Assembly (NCBI RefSeq): GCF_051020765.1
Contig: NC_134943.1
Coordinates: 186,001 to 250,000 of the forward strand
From: Lasioglossum baleicum
Taxonomy: Eukaryota; Arthropoda; Insecta; Hymenoptera; Halictidae
Reading direction: 5' to 3'
DNA length: 64,000 nt
Both the position numbers and the translations under genes were made by a program. Each line of letters begins with the position of its first letter. The first letter of the stretch is position 1. A model generated the notes under the pieces. It did no database searches. It was given only the letters and a program-made list of their open reading frames with translations, and was not told the DNA's origin. Positions 1 to 9,552 of the stretch are shown here, piece after piece.

Positions 1-6
1 AGAGAG

Positions 7-74
7 TCTGAACTGGAAGCGGGTCTGAACTAGAAGAGAATTTGAACTAGAAGAGAGCTTGAACTAGAAGAGAG
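7..74. repeat. 17-bp minisatellite, four units
   Basis: Four direct 17-bp units lie at 7-23, 24-40, 41-57 and 58-74. Each follows the pattern (t/c)(c/t)TGAACTAGAAGAGAG with a few substitutions; the first unit is the most diverged (GGAAGCGGG end). The six bases before it (AGAGAG) match the end of a unit, so the array probably continues to the left of the window. It is unrelated to the main satellite and ends about 330 bp before it. Confidence 0.85.
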
Positions 75-382
75 CGATTCGCGCGATTTCGTCTTATTTA
101 TAATGAGAGCGCGGACCATAGGGATTCGGTGAACCGTGAAGTCCTTTGTCTAAATCGTACGAGGTACGGACGAATATGTTGTCGTCGATGTATACTTTTC
201 GCTGTTTGAACGAGGCGACGGTTTAGATGTACGTACACCTGTACTCGCGGTTGCCATGCTGGCGTCCGCTTGTACCGGTGACTATTGCGTCTTTTCCGAT
301 TCCCTATGTTCACGCTCACGGGGATATGTATATATATGTATATACGGCGAGAATTTGCTCGTATGAAGGAGGCCGACGCAAG

Positions 383-397
383 ACGTCGGTACGACGT
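383..397. repeat. short inverted repeat just outside the array edge
   Basis: ACGTCG at 383-388 and CGACGT at 392-397 form a perfect 6-bp inverted repeat around a 3-base centre, ending four bases before the first recognisable satellite base. It may be chance, or it may mark how the junction formed. No target-site duplication is visible. Confidence 0.5.
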
Positions 398-1132
398 TAC
401 ACCACGATAATGTAGAACGTCGATTATCCGAACTAGTCTGTAGATGAGGATAACATTATCCAGAACTTTGTTGTTTTTAGGGATTCTGTTATGGTACTTT
501 TACAAACATAGTCGTCACACTTTTCCGGTTAAATCGAGTCCAAGCTCGATACAGTTCAGTTTCGATTTACTCGAGTAGTCCACAATTTTGTAGAACCTCG
601 ATTATCCGAACAAGTCTGTAGACGAGGATATCATTATCCAGAACTTTGTTGTTTTTAGGGATTCTGTTATGGTACTTTTACCAACATAATCGTCACTCTT
701 TTCCGATTCAAATGAGAACAAACACGATACAATTCGGTTTAGATTTATACTCGTTTAATCCACGATAATGTAGAACGTCGATTATCCGAACTAGTCTGTA
801 GATGAGGATATCATTATCCAGAACTTTGTTGTTTTTAGGGATTCTGTTATGGTACATTTACCAACATAGTCGTCACACTGTTCCGGTTAAATCGAGTCCA
901 AGCTCGATACAATTCGGTTTAGAATTACTTGATGTGTCCACGATTTTGTAGAACCTCGATTATCCGAACTAGTCTGTAGATGAGGATATCGTTATGCAGA
1001 AGTTTGTTGTTGTCAGGGATTCTTTTATGGAACTCATTCCAACATAAACGTCATTCTTTTCCGATTGAAATGAGCCCAAACACAATACAATTAGGTTTAG
1101 ATTTATACTCGTCTAATCCACGATTTTGTAGA

Positions 1133-1149
1133 ACCTCGATTATCCGAAC
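1133..1149 (-). other. CENP-B-box-like 17-mer (one of hundreds; example)
   Basis: On the minus strand these 17 bases read GTTCGGATAATCGAGGT. Set against the CENP-B box pattern nTTCGnnnnAnnCGGGn, the TTCG, the central A and the last two G of CGGG agree; the CG before them is GA here. That is 7 of 9 fixed bases. This block is among the most conserved in the array and recurs about once per monomer. Variants: GTCGATTATCCG copies keep 6 of 9; GATTATTCG copies keep 7 of 9. Whether any host protein binds it is unknown. CENP-B proper is a vertebrate protein, although pogo-derived relatives occur widely. Confidence 0.5.
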
Positions 1150-1320
1150 TAGTCTGTAGACGAGGATATCGTTATGCAGAACATTGTTGTTTTCTGGGAT
1201 TCTTTTATGGGACTTTTGCCAACATAATCGTCATTCTTTTCCGATTCAAATGAGCTCAAACACAAAACAATTAGGTTTAGATTTATACTCGTCTAATCCA
1301 CGATTTGGTAGAACCTCGAT
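1141..1320 (+). repeat. type I satellite monomer, 180 bp (example)
   Basis: This is a representative of the commoner class, counted from one TATCCG to the next. In order it carries the conserved TCGATTATCCGAAC/ACTAGT block, GAGGATATCGTTATGCAG, a T-rich centre (TTGTTGTTTTC), CCAACATAATCGTCATTC, TTTTCCGATTCAAATGAG, and a 3' half with CGATACAATTxGGTTTAGATT and ATACTCGTxTAATCCAC. Sub-variants differ mainly in the first half: GATATCGTTATGCAGAACATT, GATATAATTATGCAGAACTT followed by GAGTTTAGACATTC, or GATATCGTTATGCAGAACTT followed by GTTGTCAGGG. The second half varies between CAAATGAGCTC, GAAATGAGCCC and CAAATGAGAAC. The length is an exact multiple of three, so a reading frame is preserved across consecutive type I units. 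Confidence 0.9.
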
Positions 1321-1500
1321 TATCCGAACTAGTCTGTAGGTGAGGATATAATTATGCAGAACTTTGTTGAGTTTAGACATTCTTTTATTGAACTTTTACG
1401 AACATAATCGTCACTCTTTTCCGATTGAAATGAGCCCAAACACGATACAATTAGGTTTAGATTTATACTCGTCTAATCCACGATTTTGTAGAACCTCGAT
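1321..1500 (+). repeat. type I sub-variant with GAGTTTAGACATTC centre, 180 bp (example)
   Basis: A type I monomer whose first half reads CTGTAGGTGAGGATATAATT and whose centre is GTTGAGTTTAGACATTC with TTTTATTGAAC, instead of the GGGATTCTTTTATGG of its neighbours. In 1141-1860 it alternates strictly with the GCAGAACATTG form, giving a 360-bp dimer period (1141, 1321, 1501, 1681). The same alternation returns near 3299-3840, 26.8-27.4 kb, 29.1-29.8 kb and 60.0-60.5 kb. Confidence 0.85.
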
Positions 1501-2220
1501 TATCCGAACTAGTCTGTAGACGAGGATATCGTTATGCAGAACATTGTTGTTTTCTGGGATTCTTTTATGGGACTTTTGCCAACATAATCGTCATTCTTTT
1601 CCGATTCAAATGAGCTCAAACACAAAACAATTAGGTTTAGATTTATACTCGTCTAATCCACGATTTTGTAGAACCTCGATTATCCGAACTAGTCTGTAGG
1701 TGAGGATATAATTATGCAGAACTTTGTTGAGTTTAGACATTCTTTTATTGAACTTTTACGAACATAATCGTCACTCTTTTCCGATTGAAATGAGCCCAAA
1801 CACGATACAATTAGGTTTAGATTTATACTCGTCTAATCCACAATTTTGTAGAACCTCGATTATCCGAACTAGTCTGTAGATGAGGATATCGTTATTCAGA
1901 ACATTGTTGTTTTCAGGGATTCTTTTATGGGACTTTTACCAACATAATCGTCATTCTTTTCCGATTCAAATGAGCTCATACACGATACAATTCGGTTTAG
2001 ATTTATACTCGTTTAATCCACGATAATGTAGAACCTCGATTATCCGAACTAGTTTGCAGACGGGGATATAATTATGCAGAACTTTGTTGAGTTTAGACAT
2101 TCTTTTATTGAAGTTTTAGCAACATAATCGTCACTCTTTTCCCATTCAAATCAGAACAAACTCGATACAATTAGGTTTAGATTTATACTCGTCCAATCCA
2201 CAATTTTGTAGAACCTCGAT

Positions 2221-2398
2221 TATCCGAACTAGTCTGTAGATGAGGATATCATTATCCAGAACTTTGTTGTTTTTAGGGATTCTGGTATGGTACTTTTACC
2301 AACATAGTCGTCTTTCTTTTCCGGGTAAATCGAGTCCAAGCTCGATACAATTCGGTTTGGAATTACTCGAGTAGTCCACGATTTTGTAGAACCTCGAT
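2221..2398 (+). repeat. type II satellite monomer, 178 bp (example)
   Basis: This is a representative of the second class. It shares the TATCCG block with type I but has GGATATCATTATCCAG in the first half and CATAGTCGTC in place of CATAATCGTC. The second half is distinct: TTTTCCGGGTAAATCGAG (GGTTAAATCGAG in most copies), TCCAAG, CTCGATACAATTCGG, then GGAATTACTCGAGTAGTCC. It contains two dyads: ATCGAG/CTCGAT separated by six bases, and the 10-bp palindrome TACTCGAGTA. The first-half GGATA-TCAT-TATCC is a third short inverted repeat. Type II units are scattered through the array, often as adjacent pairs (356-bp dimers). Confidence 0.9.
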
Positions 2399-4914
2399 TA
2401 TCCGAAGTAGTCTGTAGACGAGGATATCGTTATGCAGAACATTGTTGTTTTCTGGGATTCTTTTATGGGACTTTTGCCAACATAATCGTCATTCTTTTCC
2501 GATTCAAATGAGCTCAAACACGATACAATTCGGTTTAGATTTATACTCGTTTAATCCACGATAATGTAGAACCTCGATTATCCGAACTAGTCTGCAGACG
2601 AGGACATAATTATGCAGAACTTTGTTGAGTTTAGACATTCTTTTATTAAACTTTTAGCAACATAATCGTCACTCTTTTCCGATTGAAATGAGCCCAAACA
2701 CGATACAATTAGGTTTAGATTTATACTCGTCTAATCCACAATTTTGTAGAACCTCGATTATCCGAACTAGTCTGTAGACGAGGATATCATTATCCAGAAC
2801 TTTGTTGTTTTTAGGGATTCTGTTATGGTACTTTTACCAACATAATCGTCACTCTTTTCCGATTCAAATGAGAACAAACACGATACAATTCGGTTTAGAT
2901 TTATACTCGTTTAATCCACGATAATGTAGAACGTCGATTATCCGAACTAGTCTGTAGATGAGGATATCATTATCCAGAACTTTGTTGTTTTTAGGGATTC
3001 TGTTATGGTACATTTACCAACATAGTCGTCACACTGTTCCGGTTAAATCGAGTCCAAGCTCGATACAATTCGGTTTAGAATTACTTGATGTGTCCACGAT
3101 TTTGTAGAACCTCGATTATCCGAACTAGTCTGTAGATGAGGATATCGTTATGCAGAAGTTTGTTGTTGTCAGGGATTCTTTTATGGAACTCATTCCAACA
3201 TAAACGTCATTCTTTTCCGATTGAAATGAGCCCAAACACAATACAATTAGGTTTAGATTTATACTCGTCTAATCCACGATTTTGTAGAACCTCGATTATC
3301 CGAACTAGTCTGTAGACGAGGATATCGTTATGCAGAACATTGTTGTTTTCTGGGATTCTTTTATGGGACTTTTGCCAACATAATCGTCATTCTTTTCCGA
3401 TTCAAATGAGCTCAAACACAAAACAATTAGGTTTAGATTTATACTCGTCTAATCCACGATTTGGTAGAACCTCGATTATCCGAACTAGTCTGTAGGTGAG
3501 GATATAATTATGCAGAACTTTGTTGAGTTTAGACATTCTTTTATTGAACTTTTACGAACATAATCGTCACTCTTTTCCGATTGAAATGAGCCCAAACACG
3601 ATACAATTAGGTTTAGATTTATACTCGTCTAATCCACGATTTTGTAGAACCTCGATTATCCGAACTAGTCTGTAGACGAGGATATCGTTATGCAGAACAT
3701 TGTTGTTTTCTGGGATTCTTTTATGGGACTTTTGCCAACATAATCGTCATTCTTTTCCGATTCAAATGAGCTCAAACACAAAACAATTAGGTTTAGATTT
3801 ATACTCGTCTAATCCACGATTTTGTAGAACCTCGATTATCCGAACTAGTCTGTAGGTGAGGATATAATTATGCAGAACTTTGTTGAGTTTAGACATTCTT
3901 TTATTGAACTTTTACGAACATAATCGTCACTCTTTTCCGATTGAAATGAGCCCAAACACGATACAATTAGGTTTAGATTTATACTCGTCTAATCCACAAT
4001 TTTGTAGAACCTCGATTATCCGAACTAGTCTGTAGATGAGGATATCGTTATTCAGAACATTGTTGTTTTCAGGGATTCTTTTATGGGACTTTTACCAACA
4101 TAATCGTCATTCTTTTCCGATTCAAATGAGCTCATACACGATACAATTCGGTTTAGATTTATACTCGTTTAATCCACGATAATGTAGAACCTCGATTATC
4201 CGAACTAGTTTGCAGACGGGGATATAATTATGCAGAACTTTGTTGAGTTTAGACATTCTTTTATTGAAGTTTTAGCAACATAATCGTCACTCTTTTCCCA
4301 TTCAAATCAGAACAAACTCGATACAATTAGGTTTAGATTTATACTCGTCCAATCCACAATTTTGTAGAACCTCGATTATCCGAACTAGTCTGTAGATGAG
4401 GATATCATTATCCAGAACTTTGTTGTTTTTAGGGATTCTGGTATGGTACTTTTACCAACATAGTCGTCTTTCTTTTCCGGGTAAATCGAGTCCAAGCTCG
4501 ATACAATTCGGTTTGGAATTACTCGAGTAGTCCACGATTTTGTAGAACCTCGATTATCCGAAGTAGTCTGTAGACGAGGATATCGTTATGCAGAACATTG
4601 TTGTTTTCTGGGATTCTTTTATGGGACTTTTGCCAACATAATCGTCATTCTTTTCCGATTCAAATGAGCTCAAACACGATACAATTCGGTTTAGATTTAT
4701 ACTCGTTTAATCCACGATAATGTAGAACCTCGATTATCCGAACTAGTCTGCAGACGAGGACATAATTATGCAGAACTTTGTTGAGTTTAGACATTCTTTT
4801 ATTAAACTTTTAGCAACATAATCGTCACTCTTTTCCGATTGAAATGAGCCCAAACACGATACAATTAGGTTTAGATTTATACTCGTCTAATCCACAATTT
4901 TGTAGAACCTCGAT

Positions 4915-5095
4915 TATCCGAAGTAGTCTGTAGACGAGGATATCGTTATTCAGAACATTGTTGTTTTTGAGGGATTCTTTTATGGGACTTTTACCAACAT
5001 AATCGTCATTCTTTTCCGATTCAAATGAGCTCATACACGATACAATTCGGTTTAGATTTATACTCGTTTAATCCACGATAATGTAGAACGTCGAT
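4915..5095 (+). repeat. 181-bp monomer with one extra base
   Basis: Spacing from TATCCG at 4915 to the next at 5096 is 181. The extra base sits in the T-tract, where TTTTTGAGGG replaces TTTTCAGGG. The same monomer recurs at 11730-11910, 17655-17835 and 54772-54952, so it tags a shared ancestral segment. The extra base shifts frame and accounts for the recurring 69-codon minus-strand open frame over each of these four copies. I do not consider that frame a gene. Confidence 0.88.
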
Positions 5096-8000
5096 TATCC
5101 GAACTAGTCTGTAGATGAGGATATCATTATCCAGAACTTTGTTGTTTTTAGGGATTCTGTTATGGTACTATTACCAACATAGTCGTCTTTCTTTTCCGGG
5201 TAAGTCGAGTCCAAGCTCGATACAATTCGGTTTGGAATTACTTGAGTAGTCCACGATTTTGTAGAACCTCGATTATCCGAACTAGTCTGTAGACGAGGAT
5301 ATCGTTATGCAGAACTTTGTTGTTGTCAGGGATTCTTTTATGGAACTCTTACCAACATAATCGTCATTCTTTTCCGATTGAAATGAGCCCAAACACAATA
5401 CAATTAGGTTTAGATTTATACTCGTCTAATCCACAATTTTGTAGAACCTCGATTATCCGAACTAGTCTGTAGACGAGGATATCGTTATGCAGAACATTGT
5501 TGTTTTTAGGGATTCTGTTATGGTACTTTTACCAACATAGTCGTCTTTCTTTTCCTGGTACATCGAGTCCAAGCTCGATACAATTCGGATTGGAATTACT
5601 CGAGTAGTCCACGATTTTGTAGAACCTCGATTATCCGAACTAGTCTGTAGATGAGGATATCATTATCCAGAACTATGTTGTTTTTAGGGATTCTGTTATG
5701 GTACATTTACCAACATAGTCGTCACACTTTTCCGGTTAAATCGAGTCCAAGCTCGATACAATTCGGTTTGGAATTACTCGAGTAGTCCACGATTTTGTAG
5801 AACCTCGATTATCCGAACTAGTCTGTAGACGAGGAAATCGTTATGAAGAACATTGTTGTTTTCTGGGATTCGTTTATGAGACTTTTGCCAACATAATCGT
5901 CATTCTTTTCCGATTCAAATGAGCTCAAACACGATACAATTCGGTTTAGATTTATACTCGAGTAGTCCACGATTTTGTAGAACCTCGATTATCCGAACTA
6001 GTCTGTAGACGAGGATATCGTCATTCAGAACATTGTTGTTTTCAGGGATTCTTTTATGGGACATATACCAACATAATCATCATTCTTTTCCGATTCAAAT
6101 GAGCTTAAACACGATACAATTAGGTTTAGATTTATACTCGTCTAATCCACAATTTTGTAGAACCTCGATTATCCGAACTAGTCTGTAGATGAGGATATCA
6201 TTATCCAGAACTTCGTTGTTTTTAGGAATTCTGTTATGGTACTTTTACCAACATAGTCGTCACACTTTTCCGGTTAAATCGAGTCCAAGCTCGATACAAT
6301 TCGGTTTGGAATTACTCGAGTAGTCCACGATTTTGTAGAACCTCGATTATCCGAACTAGTCTGTAGATGAGGATATCATTATCCAGAACTATGTTGTTTT
6401 TAGGGATTCTGTTATGGTACATTTACCAACATAGTCGTCACACTTTTCCGGTTAAATCGAGTCCAAGCTCGATACAATTCGGTTTGGAATTACTCGAGTA
6501 GTCCACGATTTTGTAGAACCTCGATTATCCGAACTGGTCTGTAGACGAGGAAATCGTTATGCAGAACATTGTTGTTTTCCGGGATTCTTTTATGGGACTT
6601 TTACCAACATAATCGTCATTCTTTTCCGATGCAAATGAGCTCAAACACGATACAAGTCGGTTTAGATTTATACTCGTTTAATCCACGATAATGTAGAACG
6701 TCGATTATCCGAACTAGTCTGTAGATGAGGATATCATTATCCAGAACTTTGTTGTTTATAGGGATTCTGTTATGGAACTCTTACCAACATAATCGTCATA
6801 CTTTTCCGATTGAAATGAGCCCAAACACAATACAATTAGGTTTAGATTTATACTCGTCTAATCCACCATTTTGTAGAACCTCGATTATCCGAACTAGTCT
6901 GTAGACGAGGATATCGTTATGCAGAACTTTGTTGTTGTCAGGGATTCATTTATGGAACTCTTACCAACATAATCGTCATTCTTTTCCGATTGAAATGAGC
7001 CCAAACACGATACAATTAAGTTTAGATTTATACTCGTCTAATCCACGATTTTGTAGAACCTCGATTATCCGAACTAGTCTGTAGATGAGGATATCATTAT
7101 CCAGAACTTTGTTGTTTTTAGGGATTCTGTTATGGTACATTTACCAACATAGTCGTCACACTTTTCCGGTTAAATCGAGTCCAAGCTCGATACAATTCGG
7201 TTTGGAATTACTCGAGTAGTCCACGATTTTGTAGAACCTCGATTATCCGAACTAGTCTGTAGACGAGGATATCGTTATTCAGAACATTGTTGTTTTCAGG
7301 GATTCTTTTATGGGACATTTACCAACATAATCGTCATTCTTTTCCGATTCAAATGCGCTCAAACACGATACAATTCGGTTTTGATTTATACTCGATTAGT
7401 CCACGATTTTGTAGAACCTCGATCATCCGAACTAGTCTGTAGACGAGGATATCGTTATTCCGAACATTGTTGTTTTCAGGGATTCTTTTATGGGACATTT
7501 ACCAACATAATCGTCATTCTTTTCCGATTCAAATGAGCTTAAACACGATACAATTAGGTTTAGATTTATACTCGTCTAATCCACAATTTTGTAGAACCTC
7601 GATTATCCGAACTAGTCTGTAGATGAGGATATCATTATCCAGAACTTTGTTGTTTTTAGGAATTCTGTTATGGTACTTTTACCAACATAGTCGTCACACT
7701 TTTCCGGTTAAATCGAGTCCAAGCTCGATACAATTCGGTTTGGAATTACTCGAGTAGTCCACGATTTTGTAGAACCTCGATTATCCGAACTAGTCTGTAG
7801 ACGAGGAAATCGTTATGCAGAACATTGTTGTTTTCTGGGATTCGTTTATGGGACTTTTGCCAACATAATCGTCATTCTTTTCCGATTCAAATGAGCTCAA
7901 ACACGATACAAGTCGGTTTAGATTTATACTCGTTTAATCCACGATAATGTAGAACGTCGATTATCCGAACTAGTCTGTAGATGAGGATATCATTATCCAG

Positions 8001-9552
8001 AACTTTGTTGTTTATAGGGATTCTGTTATGGAACTCTTACCAACATAATCGTCATACTTTTCCGATTGAAATGAGCCCAAACACAATACAATTAGGTTTA
8101 GATTTATACTCGTCTAATCCACGATTTTGTAGAACCTCGATTATCCGAACTAGTCTGTAGACGAGGATATCGTTATGCAGAACTTTGTTGTTGTCAGGGA
8201 TTCTTTTATGGAACTCATTCCAACATAATCGTCATTCTTTTCCGAATGAAATGAGCCCAAACACAATACAATTAGGTTTAGATTTATACTCGTCTAATCC
8301 ACGATTTTGTAGAACCTCGATTATCCGAACTAGTCTGTAGACGAGGATATCGTTATGCAGAACATTGTTGTTTTTAGGGATTCTGTTATGGTACTTTTAC
8401 CAACATAGTCGTCTTTCTTTTCCTGGTACATCGAGTCCAAGCTCGATACAATTCGGTTTGGAATTACTCGAGTAGTCCACGATTTTGTAGAACCTCGATT
8501 ATCCGAACTAGTCTGTAGATGAGGATATCATTATCCAGAACTATGTTGTTTTTAGGGATTCTGTTATGGTACATTTACCAACATAGTCGTCACACTTTTC
8601 CGGTTAAATCGAGTCCAAGCTCGATACAATTCGGTTTGGAATTACTCGAGTAGTCCACGATTTTGTAGAACCTCGATTATCCGAACTGGTCTGTAGACGA
8701 GGAAATCGTTATGCAGAACATTGTTGTTTTCCGGGATTCTTTTATGGGACTTTTACCAACATAATCGTCATTCTTTTCCGATGCGAATGAGCTCAAACAC
8801 GATACAAGTCGGTTTAGATTTATACTCGTTTAATCCACGATAATGTAGAACGTCGATTATCCGAACTAGTCTGTAGATGAGGATATCATTATCCAGAACT
8901 TTGTTGTTTATAGGGATTCTGTTATGGAACTCTTACCAACATAATCATCATACTTTTCCGATTGAAATGAGCCCAAACACAATACAATTAGGTTTAGATT
9001 TATACTCGTCTAATCCACCATTTTGTAGAACCTCGATTATCCGAACTAGTCTGTAGACGAGGATATCGTTATGCAGAACTTTGTTGTTGTCAGGGATTCT
9101 TTTATGGAACTCTTACCAACATAATCGTCATTCTTTTCCGATTGAAATGAGCTCAAACACGATACAATTCGGTTTAGATTTATACTCGTTTAATCCACGA
9201 TAATGTAGAACGTCGATTATCCGAACTAGTCTGTAGATGAGGATATCATTATCCAGAACTTTGTTGTTTTTAGGAATTCTGTTATGGTACTTTTACCAAC
9301 ATAGTCGTCACACTTTTCCGGTTAAATCGAGTCCAAGCTCGATACAATTCGGTTTGGAATTACTCGAGTAGTCCACGATTTTGTAGAACCTCGATTATCC
9401 GAACTAGTCTGTAGACGAGGATATCGTTATGCAGAAAATTGTTGTTTTCAGGGATTCTTTTATGGGACTTTTACCAACATAATCGTCATTCTTTTCCGAT
9501 GCAAATGAGCTCAAACACGATACAAGTCGGTTTAGATTTATACTCGTTTAAT
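4927..9552 (+). repeat. satellite segment with nested 896-2868-bp duplications
   Basis: Landmarks repeat here at several spacings. GTTGTTTATAGGG occurs at 6751, 8007 and 8903 (1256 and 896 bp apart, 2152 in total). TCCTGGTACATCG occurs at 5553 and 8421 (2868). The GAACTGGTCTG variant occurs near 6532 and 8694 (2162). A GGAATTCTG pair near 6225 and 7659 is 1434 apart. All are whole numbers of monomers. Type II units are abundant. There is no non-satellite DNA. Confidence 0.8.

Larger units (their letters stand above)
1..401. other. non-satellite flank, no gene recognised
   Basis: This is the only part of the window outside the satellite array. It has mixed composition with CpG-rich stretches and a short TA/TG-rich tract near 325-347. 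Two short open frames overlap here on opposite strands (98-319 minus, 227-415 plus). Neither shows a domain, a low-complexity bias or a start context that would mark a gene, and the plus one runs into the satellite. I see no tRNA, splice pattern or transposon end. The stretch could be intergenic DNA or the edge of a degraded repeat. A 13-base match to the satellite (290-302) hints at the latter but does not establish it. Confidence 0.7.
615..4926 (+). repeat. 2156-bp higher-order repeat (12 monomers), two tandem copies
   Basis: About 615-2770 and 2771-4926 match base for base over every stretch I compared, at a fixed shift of 2156 (for example GATGTGTCC at 931 and 3087, and TGTTATGG at 665 and 2821). 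The left edge shows as CAAGTCTG (first copy) against CTAGTCTG (second). At the right edge the second copy runs on with GAAGTAG. The length of 2156 fits ten 180-bp and two 178-bp monomers. Confidence 0.9.

Noticed and set aside
98..319. Arg-rich 73-codon minus-strand frame and an overlapping 62-codon plus frame at 227-415
   Set aside because: Short, mutually overlapping, no recognisable domain, and the plus-strand frame ends inside satellite DNA. Compatible with chance frames in CpG-rich intergenic sequence.
1141..1320. Restriction-like palindromes ACTAGT and GATATC in most monomers as protein sites
   Set aside because: Six-base palindromes are expected by chance in a 180-bp unit and are then copied with it. 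No independent sign of function.
4825..5034. Recurrent 69-codon minus-strand open frames (also 11640, 17565 and 54682)
   Set aside because: Each sits on the same 181-bp monomer, whose extra base shifts the frame past the usual stops. Identical because the monomer was duplicated, not because of selection.
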